Notes under the pieces: model-generated
Told to the model about the DNA's origin: nothing
The model's input: the letters and a program-made list of their open reading frames with translations, nothing else
Databases searched by the model: none
Translations under genes and position numbers: made by a program
In this document: positions 1 through 6,674 of the stretch, piece by piece
Position numbering within the stretch: position 1 is the first letter of the stretch
Layout: every line of letters starts with the position of its first letter
Assembly: GCA_017545365.1 (NCBI GenBank)
Contig: JAFWOP010000035.1
Location: 1-8,199, forward strand
Length of the DNA: 8,199 nucleotides
Source: Bacteroidales bacterium
GTDB taxonomy: Bacteria > Bacteroidota > Bacteroidia > Bacteroidales > P3
Direction of reading: 5' to 3'

Positions 1-657
1 GTTGTTTGGTTAGTGTTTGACGAGTTTCTACCTTTATCAGTTTATTGACGATGTTGGGAACATGAGGATTTCTGACTTGAAGAAACACAGACAAATTCCA
101 ATAGGCAAAATCTCTTAGTGATGTTACTATAGTCACTCTTTAAGGTAAGGAAGCCAAACACTATTCAACTCAACCCAAAGTGAGTCATTTTCTTTAACTA
201 ACCGATACAAACAACCATTCTCAAAAAATTGAGAACGTATCATTGTGTCACGGTCATCGCTAGTGTCAATCCAAGGCCGTAAGAAACGATACGGGACATT
301 TAATGGCAAGAATCTCAAAGTAGCTCGAACTTCTGTATCGTTCTTATGCTCATGTAGCCATTTACGCAATTCGGCTTGGCTGATATTGATGGGAATGTCG
401 TAAACTCTCTGTAGCGAATCTATGGCATCACTCAACGAATCTGACTTACCAAAGGACAAATGAAAATAACAAACAGGATACCATGCATTGACAACCATTT
501 CTACCATTATATCCCAGATGTTCATTCGTGTTAAACCTTTCTTGACATACAAATCAAGAATTCCTATAAACCAGTAGAATTTATAGGTGGCTACGGTCTT
601 ATTAAAGATACCATTCAGTCTATTTGTGGTTAATATTTTCGATTGAGGAAGCTGCAT
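1..657 (-). pseudogene. HNH endonuclease domain-family protein, frameshifted and cut by the left window edge
   Basis: I recognise the N-terminal half of a Bacteroidetes protein family usually annotated as HNH endonuclease domain-containing. Its hallmarks are ATYKFYWFIGILDL, then NAWYPVCYFHLSFGKSDSL, then NVPYRFLRPWI. The frame entered at 657 ends at a TGA at 133-135 after WLPYLKE. Immediately afterwards, in the -1 frame, positions 132-1 encode the expected family continuation (LRDFAYWNLSVFLQVRNP, then VPNIVNKLIK) and stay open to the edge. The -1 frame has a stop (TAA at 142-140), so the shift must lie within about 133-141, beside an AAA run; one missing base explains it. The HNH catalytic part would lie beyond position 1. 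I chose ATG 657 (MQLPQSK) because family members start about here. The same frame is open to ATG 750, but the extra 31 residues (SPPKPPSS...) look non-coding. It follows the TOPRIM-like gene on the same strand. It is either a true pseudogene or an assembly error. Family call fairly sure; activity unknown. Confidence 0.72.
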
Positions 658-774
658 AGTCTGTTTTGTTAAGCTAGGATTGAAGAACCCACAAAGAAGG
701 ATTGAGGAAGGGGGCTTTGGAGGGCTGTACTGTAGTGCCCGTTTCACCATATATGCCTATTATGTGCCTTACGT

Positions 775-1461
775 TCATTCTTCCGCTCCTTTGTTAATTG
801 AATACAATTGTTCCACGAACAGTTGGAAACCTAGGTTGCATTTAGCTATTTGAGGAATGTCTTTTCGCTTCATCTTTTTCAGGATGAATTGATAGGTGCT
901 TCTTGCATTGGCACCATTCTTCCCATTCTCGGGTATGTAGTAACCGCCTTTCTCTTTACTTAACTCCTGATTAAGTTTGCCGATGCAACCAGTGGTCGCA
1001 CAGGCTCGCTTGTCGGAATAAAACAATGGCAGGAACCAGCATTCTATCTCTTCAAAGCAGATGGCAAAGATAATACGATGCTTATTTGCTTCGTAGAATT
1101 CTTTGTCAACACCTTGCAGCAGTCGTCCTATAATGTCGATGTAGATGTCTGCATCGGGACGTGGCTGATTATTATCGTCCGTCTTCTTGATGCCAAACAA
1201 CGGTTCGTCACATCTGTCGGTATCTACCTGGACAATCAGGTAGTCGTTACTCTGTAATGCTTGCTTGAAGACTTCGGTGTTGCAGTGTGAGAGTACCTCT
1301 GTCCAGCCACCAGAGCCTTGCTGTACAGCATGATTATGATTCACATCGGTACGAGGCTGAATGTCGGCAAAGTAGGTGTCCTCTTGGCTCAGCTTCTCGA
1401 CGATGGCATGGAGAGAGAGAGTCTCCGATATTCCTTCACAGATTATTGCGTATGATGCCAT
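775..1461 (-). CDS. TOPRIM-like (DUF4276/RloB-resembling) partner protein of an AAA ATPase
   Basis: A 228-residue acidic protein that I cannot assign to one family with certainty. It opens with ASYAIICEGISETLSL (residues 2-17), the strand-Glu-Gly layout of a TOPRIM fold. DYLIVQVDTDRCDE follows (73-86), with D80 and D82 in the place of the TOPRIM DxD pair. FAICFEEIECWFLPLFY (132-148) resembles the E-x-E/W motif of DUF4276-type TOPRIM-like proteins. A G-rich turn (QQGSGGW, 48-53) lies between the first two motifs. By family knowledge such a fold would be a metal-dependent nuclease; that is inference here. The frame is open up to 1509, but ATG 1461 is preferred: it has GGAGAG 6 nt upstream, lies 13 nt after the ATPase stop, and avoids overlapping that gene. 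It is very likely translated from the ATPase transcript. No signal peptide or membrane segment is visible, so it should be cytoplasmic. Confidence 0.75.
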   Translation of the reverse strand: MASYAIICEGISETLSLHAIVEKLSQEDTYFADIQPRTDVNHNHAVQQGSGGWTEVLSHCNTEVFKQALQSNDYLIVQVDTDRCDEPLFGIKKTDDNNQPRPDADIYIDIIGRLLQGVDKEFYEANKHRIIFAICFEEIECWFLPLFYSDKRACATTGCIGKLNQELSKEKGGYYIPENGKNGANARSTYQFILKKMKRKDIPQIAKCNLGFQLFVEQLYSINKGAEE

Positions 1462-1467
1462 AATAGT

Positions 1468-1473
1468 CTCTCC
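1468..1473 (-). promoter_or_regulatory. Shine-Dalgarno-like GGAGAG that fixes the TOPRIM-like gene start
   Basis: In the 13-nt gap between the ATPase TAA (1477-1475) and ATG 1461, the minus strand reads CGGAGAGACTATT. GGAGAG sits six bases before the ATG. Bacteroidetes genes often lack such a site, so its presence supports 1461 as the start and efficient re-initiation after the ATPase gene. Confidence 0.5.
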
Positions 1474-1474
1474 G

Positions 1475-2497
1475 TTAGAAGTTGTTGGGCAAGCCGCCAA
1501 TGAAACCACGCAGCCAGAGTTGTGACAAGGTTAAATCGCTGTTGACGACCTCTTCCTTCTTTAGCGTCCTCACTTTTGTGTATCCATCGGTGGAGCGTTG
1601 CACGACCATCAGTTTCTGTTCGTCGTCGCGTAGGTCAAGGCCGTCAAGAATAGCAGGGTTGTGGGTTGTGGCAATGATTTGCTTGTCATGTTTCTTGGCC
1701 AGTGCGACAAGCCGCTTTATCACCTCGCGGCAGAGCTTGGGATTGAAAGCTGTGTCGATGTTTTCGATGGCGAAGAAACGTGGTGTCTCGTCGGATATGA
1801 CCAGCGTAAAATAGAAGAGTAGGTATAGGAAGCCCTCGTTTGTGCTACGTTGATCAAAGATATTAAGAGTTTCTGCCAGATAACTATCCTTGAGTTTCAA
1901 ATTGAATTCGCTGGATAGCTGACCGGATGGCACCTGCATGTCATCGAACCAGTCAAGTACCTTGAGGTTTTCTTTAATCTCAGTGAAGATTTCTTCTCCT
2001 TCTGATCTTTGCGACAATTCTTTCAGATAGGCAAACAGACCCTCGCCATGAAGTCCCATGGGATAAGTTCGGTTTGAGTCATCGGCCTTTCGTAGTTTGC
2101 TTTCCTCCAATGAATAAATGAGGAACTGCCCTAAACCGGGGATGTCCGTTTCTCCAGTTCTTTCTTTGACCATCCACCGAGCAGGCTTACCATTATTGTT
2201 GTAGTAAATATCATACGCTAAAATATGATCATTCTTAAATGATAAATGTATTTCTTCTGCGTCGATATCGTCAAATGCAGGCAACATGAATTGCGGTTGA
2301 ACTAGACGTATTCCGCGATTGGCAAAATACTCATAATCCAATTTGTCGGAACTAGCTGCGGCACCCATGGCAATACCTTCAAGGATATTCGATTTCCCAC
2401 ACCCATTGGCACCAATCAGAAGGTTGAATCTTCCAAGAGGCAGATTCACGTTCACAACGGACTTGAAATTCTTTATTGATATATCGCTTAACATCAT
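1475..2497 (-). CDS. AAA/ABC-type ATPase (AAA_21/AAA_15 class, OLD/AriA-like) with an unusual Walker B
   Basis: A 340-residue soluble ATPase with the SMC/OLD-type ABC layout. N-terminal IKNFKSV leads to Walker A GANGCGKSN (29-37). A middle insertion (about 60-210) is rich in short helices and strands. A signature-like stretch, QRSTNEGFLYLLF (216-228), precedes Walker B FFAIENID (241-248) and AFNP. The H-loop is IIATTHNP (274-281). The family usually reads IDEPE before the L-x-P; here it is IENID, so the Walker B Asp is Glu245 and the usual catalytic Glu is Asn246. The protein is shorter than many OLD proteins and lacks a fused TOPRIM domain; the TOPRIM-like function seems to sit in the next gene, 13 nt downstream. 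This split resembles PARIS (AriA ATPase plus AriB TOPRIM), with the ATPase gene first. ATG 2497 and ATG 2494 are tandem starts. A defence role is inference from architecture and the AT-rich context. Confidence 0.88.
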   Translation of the reverse strand: MMLSDISIKNFKSVVNVNLPLGRFNLLIGANGCGKSNILEGIAMGAAASSDKLDYEYFANRGIRLVQPQFMLPAFDDIDAEEIHLSFKNDHILAYDIYYNNNGKPARWMVKERTGETDIPGLGQFLIYSLEESKLRKADDSNRTYPMGLHGEGLFAYLKELSQRSEGEEIFTEIKENLKVLDWFDDMQVPSGQLSSEFNLKLKDSYLAETLNIFDQRSTNEGFLYLLFYFTLVISDETPRFFAIENIDTAFNPKLCREVIKRLVALAKKHDKQIIATTHNPAILDGLDLRDDEQKLMVVQRSTDGYTKVRTLKKEEVVNSDLTLSQLWLRGFIGGLPNNF

Positions 2498-2646
2498 ATT
2501 TTTTTATTGATATTGATAACAGGGTACAAACATCTATGTTGTTGCTAGAAAACATCTTTTCTTGAACCATAACGACCTACACGCAAAGGATTCGTGGCCA
2601 GAAAAACTGTAACTTGCCATTTGTATTTTACATATATTTTAATCTG

Positions 2647-2654
2647 CAAAAATA
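2647..2654 (-). promoter_or_regulatory. Bacteroidetes -7 box (TATTTTTG) candidate for the ATPase operon
   Basis: The minus strand reads TATTTTTG followed by CAG, an exact match to the Bacteroidetes primary-sigma -7 consensus TAnnTTTG. I see no clear TTTG at the -33 spacing upstream. Initiation here would give a leader of roughly 140 nt before ATG 2497. Confidence 0.42.
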
Positions 2655-2792
2655 CGACTTTTTTTTCAATTAGGGAGGGTTCTGGTCGGATTTAACAAAA
2701 TGGAATGCGTCATCGTGTTAATTCGTTATTGTGTTAGTCTTTAGTTTGTCCGATGGTTTGGGGTACAAACGGGTAGTGGGTGAGGCTACGAG

Positions 2793-2808
2793 ACGAAAAA
2801 GTTTTCGT
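2793..2808. promoter_or_regulatory. Perfect 7-bp inverted repeat, possible operator
   Basis: ACGAAAA (2793-2799) and TTTTCGT (2802-2808) are perfect inverted repeats separated by AG. The site lies directly upstream of the AT-rich stretch and the candidate -7 box (2826-2833) of the DUF5606 gene, overlapping where a -33 element would be. This fits a dimeric-regulator operator, but no regulator is identified. Confidence 0.3.
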
Positions 2809-2833
2809 TGGATATAATATTATTATAACTTTC
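2803..2833 (+). promoter_or_regulatory. Weak Bacteroidetes-type promoter for the DUF5606 gene
   Basis: TTTC (2803-2806), 19 nt, then TAACTTTC (2826-2833) resemble the TTTG/TAnnTTTG consensus, with C for the final G in both boxes. The spacing is right, and the resulting leader to ATG 2880 would be about 40 nt. No better match was found between 2700 and 2879. Confidence 0.33.
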
Positions 2834-2879
2834 GCGTTAAAGAACTATTTCGGAATAATAATACAACAGTACTACACAA

Positions 2880-3452
2880 ATGGATCTAACTAACATTTTA
2901 GCCGTTTCGGGCAAGCCCGATCTGAATGAGTTGATTTCCCGCACCAAGAGCGGTGCCATTGTTATGAACCTCGTGACGGGTCAGAAATTCCCTGTTTTCG
3001 CTTCTAGCAGCATCAGCCAGTTGAGCGAAATCCGCATGTTCACCACCAACGATGAGAAGCCGCTGGAGGAGATTTTTGAGAACATCTACAAACTTCTGGA
3101 GGCCAAGCCGACCGACTTTGACCCCAAGAAGGCTGAGAGCACGGTACTCTTCGACCTGCTGGGCAATGTGCTCCCCGACTATGACACCGAGCGTGTGCAT
3201 GCTTCGGACGCCAAGAAGTTGTTCTTATGGTACAATATCTTGTTGAATGCCGGGAAACTGACTCCTACCGAGGAGGAGAAAGCCGAGGAGAAGAAGGAAG
3301 AGGCTGTGGCTGAGAAGCCTGCCAGCGAGAAACCTGCCGCCAAGAAAGCCGCCCCGAAGAAGACGGCTGTCCCGAAGACTGCCGCTCCGAAGGCGACGAC
3401 GCAGGCTAAGGCTGCCCCCAAGCGCACCACCACCGCCAAGAAAGCTATCTGA
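2880..3452 (+). CDS. DUF5606 domain-containing protein with Ala/Lys/Pro-rich tail
   Basis: A 190-residue protein. Residues 1 to about 127 match the DUF5606 pattern known from Bacteroidetes: ILAVSGKPDLNELISRTKSG, then TGQKFPVFASSSISQLSEI, then a TT-DEKPLEEIFENI segment. After LLNAGKLTPT comes a low-complexity tail. Residues 131-145 are Glu/Lys-rich; 146-190 are Ala, Lys, Pro and Thr (KPAAKKAAPKK type), resembling histone H1-like basic tails. The family's molecular role is not known to me. The basic tail suggests nucleic-acid contact, which is inference only. There is no signal peptide or transmembrane segment, so it is probably cytoplasmic. ATG 2880 is the first start in the frame and lies about 40 nt after the weak promoter. 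It is followed by 117 nt without a gene, then the lipoprotein gene on the same strand. Confidence 0.88.
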   Translation: MDLTNILAVSGKPDLNELISRTKSGAIVMNLVTGQKFPVFASSSISQLSEIRMFTTNDEKPLEEIFENIYKLLEAKPTDFDPKKAESTVLFDLLGNVLPDYDTERVHASDAKKLFLWYNILLNAGKLTPTEEEKAEEKKEEAVAEKPASEKPAAKKAAPKKTAVPKTAAPKATTQAKAAPKRTTTAKKAI

Positions 3453-3569
3453 GCAAGCTCCACCGTCTTCCCAATGTGGCACTTCCCACAGCAAAAAGGG
3501 TAGTCCCGCAAGCCATAGAATAATCGGAACATAGATTGAATAATAACCTTTAATTAAACCCATTAGACC

Positions 3570-4613
3570 ATGAAAAAGATTGTTATCACCTTGTGTGCAT
3601 TTGCCATGATGGCAGGTGTTGCCTCGTGCAAGAAAGAAAAGATTGAACCTGTGGAGCAAGACCCTGTGCCCGTTTACGCTGAAGGAATTTATCATCCTAC
3701 GATGCATATTGCCACAGTGACTGAAGACGGCATGTTGATTCAGGAATGGAACTGGGAGGGCAGCAATTTGGACAAGATTACCTCTCCCGACGGAGGTGCC
3801 ACCACCTACAGCTATGCCGGCAACTATATCTCGAAGGTCTCCACTACGGGTGACCAGACAGAGGAGCTGCGCTACTACTACGATGCCGACAACAAGTTCA
3901 CCAAATGCGAAATCTATTACGACGGCGTGCAGGCGGTGACGATGAACCTGATGCACAATGCGGCGGGCAAGCTGAGCGGTGCCGAAGTGCTGGTCGACGA
4001 TAATTTCCTGCTCTCGTTGGCGAGCGGATTATTGGGCGGCGGTTCGTTGTTTGAGCAACTGGTGGGCCGCAAGACCGCTGAGTCGATGATAATGATGACC
4101 AAGCTGCAGTATGCCAAAAACCCCAAGTTCACCATGGGCAGCAAGGAGTTCGCCATGACCCTTAACTGGGACGGCGAGAACCTTTCGAGCCAGGTGATTA
4201 GCGGCAATGCATCAATCATCCTCGACACCAACGACCTGAACATGATTAGTATGTTCATCGACATTCCAGAGGAGTATATGGGGCTGATACAGATGGCAAT
4301 GATGTTCCAGGGTGGTCTCCCCCTTACGCTGACCTTCGGCGATACGATTGCCTGCACCTACGACACCAACTACAACCCCTTCTTCTGCAACTGGGGCGAG
4401 ATTTTCTCGCACAGGAACCTGTCGCTCAACAACGCCTTGACGATGACCAACGCTGGCTCGGTGGCCATCTCTGCTTCGATTATGGCGCAGACGATAAATC
4501 TGTACGAGTACCCCCTCAACAACTATGCCGAATTCGAATACCAATATAACGACAAACGGTATCCCACACAAGTGAGCAGCGATACCGATATCTTATACAC
4601 TTATAAACAATGA
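3570..4613 (+). CDS. Bacteroidetes lipoprotein with YD-like (DUF4595-resembling) segments
   Basis: A 347-residue precursor with a lipoprotein signal peptide: [20 protein letters not shown], lipobox VASC, predicted lipidated Cys20. The mature N-terminus ([11 protein letters not shown]) is charged, as expected for surface or outer-membrane sorting, though it is not a textbook export signal. The body has repeated short Tyr/Asp/Trp-rich segments: [19 protein letters not shown] (58-76), [18 protein letters not shown] (102-119), [13 protein letters not shown] (198-210) and [14 protein letters not shown] (322-335). These resemble the degenerate YD-type repeats of Bacteroidales lipoproteins annotated as hypothetical or DUF4595. 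A Gly/Met-rich middle (145-250) breaks the pattern. The function is not recognised; it is probably a periplasmic or surface beta-rich protein. Its TGA overlaps the metG ATG (ATGA, 4610-4613), so translation is probably coupled. The start is fixed by the signal peptide. Confidence 0.87.
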   Translation: MKKIVITLCAFAMMAGVASCKKEKIEPVEQDPVPVYAEGIYHPTMHIATVTEDGMLIQEWNWEGSNLDKITSPDGGATTYSYAGNYISKVSTTGDQTEELRYYYDADNKFTKCEIYYDGVQAVTMNLMHNAAGKLSGAEVLVDDNFLLSLASGLLGGGSLFEQLVGRKTAESMIMMTKLQYAKNPKFTMGSKEFAMTLNWDGENLSSQVISGNASIILDTNDLNMISMFIDIPEEYMGLIQMAMMFQGGLPLTLTFGDTIACTYDTNYNPFFCNWGEIFSHRNLSLNNALTMTNAGSVAISASIMAQTINLYEYPLNNYAEFEYQYNDKRYPTQVSSDTDILYTYKQ

Positions 4614-6670
4614 CATATAGCGAGAAAGACAAGCATTATAAACGTTATACCGTCACATCGGCACTGCCTTATGCCAACGGCCCGGTACACATAGGTCATC
4701 TGGCGGGTGTGTATGTGCCTGCCGACATCTATGCGCGCTATCTGCGTGCGCAGGGCGAAGATGTGATGTTTATCGGCGGCAGCGACGAACACGGCGTGCC
4801 TATCACCATCAAGGCGCGCAAAGAGGGTGTGACCCCACAGGATATTGTGGACCGCTATCACAAGATTATCAAAGACTCTTTTGCCGAGTTGGGTATCTCG
4901 TTTGATATCTACAGCCGCACCTCCTGCCCTGAGCATCACGAGACGGCGGCCGCTTACTTTAAAAAACTGTACGAGGAAGGGAAGTTCGTCGAAAAGACCT
5001 CGATGCAGTACTATGACGAGGAGGCGCACCAGTTCTTGGCCGACCGTTACATTACAGGCACTTGCCCCCACTGCGGCAACGAACACGCCTATGGCGACCA
5101 ATGCGAGGCATGCGGCACATCGCTTAATGCCACCGACCTCATCAACCCCAAGTCGGCATTGAGTGGCAACCCTCCCGTGATGAAGGAGACCAAGCATTGG
5201 TATCTGCCGCTGGACCAAGACGAGCCTTGGCTGCGCGAGTGGATTCTGGAACAGCACAAAGGTGACTGGAAGACCAATGTCTACGGCCAGTGCAAGTCGT
5301 GGATTGACGCAGGTCTGCAGCCCCGTGCCGTCACGCGCGACCTCGACTGGGGCGTGAAGGTGCCCATCGAAGGAACCGACGGCAAGGTGCTCTATGTGTG
5401 GTTCGATGCCCCTATCGGCTACATCAGCTTCACCAAGCAGCTCAAGGGCGACGACTGGGAGAAATGGTGGAAAGACCGAGACACCAAGCTGGTGCATTTC
5501 ATTGGTAAGGACAACATCGTCTTCCATTGCATCATCTTCCCCGCCATGCTCCACGCCGACGGCAGCTATATCCTGCCCGCCAACGTGCCCGCCAACGAGT
5601 TCCTCAACCTCGAAGGCGACAAGATTAGCACTTCGCGCAACTGGGCCGTGTGGCTGCATGAATATCTGAAAGACTTCCCCGGCAAACAGGATGTGCTGCG
5701 CTACACCCTTTGCAGCAACGCACCTGAAACCAAGGACAACGACTTTACCTGGAAAGACTTCCAGCTGAAGAACAACTCGGAGCTGGTAGCCATCCTGGGC
5801 AACTTCGTCAACCGCACGTTGGTGCTGACCCACAAATTCTATGGAGGCAAGGTGCCGGCCGCAGGCCCCCTCGGCGAGGCTGAGCAGGAGCTGGTCAAAG
5901 AGATTGCCACCTTCCCCGAGCAGGTGGGCCGCAGCATTGAGCTTTACCGCTTCCGCGAGGCCCTCAGCGAGATGATGAACCTGGCCCGGCTGGGTAACAA
6001 ATATCTCACCGACACCGAGCCCTGGAAGCTCGTCAAGACCGACCCCGAGCACACCGCCACCGTGATGAACCTCTCCTTGCAGATTTGTGCCAACCTGGCA
6101 GTGCTCTGCGCCCCCTTCCTGCCCTTCACAGCCGACAAGATGCACCGCATCATGAACCTCCCCGCCATGGGCTGGAAAGATGCCGGCCGTGCCGACCTGC
6201 TGATGGAAGGCCACACCATCGACAAGCCCGAACTGCTGTTCGAACAGATAGACGATGCCACCATCGAGGCACAAGTCAACAAACTGCTGGAGACCAAGCG
6301 TCAAAACGAGCTCAACGCCTGGGCTCCTGCCGAGGTGAAGCCTACTGTGGCTTTTGAGGATTTTGGCAAGATGGACATCCGTGTGGGTACGGTGCTGGAA
6401 TGCAGCAAGGTGCCGAAGGCCGACAAGCTCCTGCAGTTCAAGATAGAAGACGGCATGGGCACCCGCACCATCGTCAGCGGCATTGCCAAGTTCTACCTCG
6501 AACCGGAGAAACTGGTGGGCATGCAGGTGTGCTTCATCGCCAACTTTGCACCTCGCAAGCTCAAAGGTGTTGAGAGTCAGGGTATGATTCTTAGTGCCGA
6601 GGACAAGGACGGCCGTCTGGTGCTAGTCACCCCCAGCCAGTTGGTCACCCCAGGTTGCAACGTGGGCTAA
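4610..6670 (+). CDS. metG: Methionyl-tRNA synthetase with C-terminal Trbp111 tRNA-binding domain
   Basis: This cytosolic class I synthetase charges tRNA-Met with methionine. In its 686 residues the family signatures appear in order: the HIGH motif in [14 protein letters not shown] (27-30), the zinc knuckle C152-x2-C155 and C165-x2-C168, the active-site strand [10 protein letters not shown] (262-271), and a KMSKS loop written K338-I-S-T-S342. The anticodon-binding helices follow (about 385-540; GNFVNRT at 397-403). The C-terminal EMAP/Trbp111 OB-fold (about 585-686) includes [16 protein letters not shown] and [11 protein letters not shown]. The length is typical of the long, dimeric bacterial form. 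Codon use is visibly GC-rich, unlike the leftmost genes. The start ATG overlaps the lipoprotein stop by ATGA; an alternative start further in would remove residues before the HIGH motif. The stop at 6668-6670 lies 4 nt before the next gene. Confidence 0.97.
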   Translation: MTYSEKDKHYKRYTVTSALPYANGPVHIGHLAGVYVPADIYARYLRAQGEDVMFIGGSDEHGVPITIKARKEGVTPQDIVDRYHKIIKDSFAELGISFDIYSRTSCPEHHETAAAYFKKLYEEGKFVEKTSMQYYDEEAHQFLADRYITGTCPHCGNEHAYGDQCEACGTSLNATDLINPKSALSGNPPVMKETKHWYLPLDQDEPWLREWILEQHKGDWKTNVYGQCKSWIDAGLQPRAVTRDLDWGVKVPIEGTDGKVLYVWFDAPIGYISFTKQLKGDDWEKWWKDRDTKLVHFIGKDNIVFHCIIFPAMLHADGSYILPANVPANEFLNLEGDKISTSRNWAVWLHEYLKDFPGKQDVLRYTLCSNAPETKDNDFTWKDFQLKNNSELVAILGNFVNRTLVLTHKFYGGKVPAAGPLGEAEQELVKEIATFPEQVGRSIELYRFREALSEMMNLARLGNKYLTDTEPWKLVKTDPEHTATVMNLSLQICANLAVLCAPFLPFTADKMHRIMNLPAMGWKDAGRADLLMEGHTIDKPELLFEQIDDATIEAQVNKLLETKRQNELNAWAPAEVKPTVAFEDFGKMDIRVGTVLECSKVPKADKLLQFKIEDGMGTRTIVSGIAKFYLEPEKLVGMQVCFIANFAPRKLKGVESQGMILSAEDKDGRLVLVTPSQLVTPGCNVG

Positions 6671-6674
6671 CCCC

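Larger units (their letters stand above)
2498..2879. other. Divergent intergenic region between the ATPase operon and the DUF5606 gene
   Basis: No gene is supported in these 382 bp. Short open frames such as 2379-2570 minus overlap the ATPase start and show no family features. The region is AT-rich and includes a run of nine T (2659-2667). It holds a good -7 element for the leftward operon (2654-2647), a 7-bp palindrome (2793-2808) and a weak promoter for the rightward gene (about 2803-2833). The 10-mer GGGTACAAAC occurs twice (2522-2531 and 2761-2770). Confidence 0.7.

Noticed and set aside
133..145. Programmed -1 frameshift in the HNH-family gene
   Set aside because: The bases before the stop (CTT AAA GAG in frame 0) do not form an X XXY YYZ slippery heptamer in the right phase, and no strong stem follows; simple mutation or assembly error is more likely.
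2379..2570. 63-codon frame overlapping the ATPase start
   Set aside because: It lies in another frame over the ATPase Walker A region and has no family resemblance.
2522..2770. Direct repeat GGGTACAAAC at 2522-2531 and 2761-2770 as paired regulator sites
   Set aside because: Two copies of a 10-mer within a few hundred bases can arise by chance, and neither copy lies at a consistent distance from a promoter.
3475..3490. Small hairpin TGTGG/CCACA after the DUF5606 gene as a terminator
   Set aside because: Only 5 bp and followed by an A-rich, not T-rich, stretch.
5621..5638. KISTS in place of KMSKS in MetRS as a sign of inactivity
   Set aside because: The first Lys and the final Ser are kept and all other motifs are intact; this reads as a normal Bacteroidetes variant of the loop.
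4601..6304. Very long open frame (567 codons) antisense to metG
   Set aside because: It mirrors the GC-rich codon use of metG; its translation has no recognisable domain, and metG is unambiguous on the other strand.
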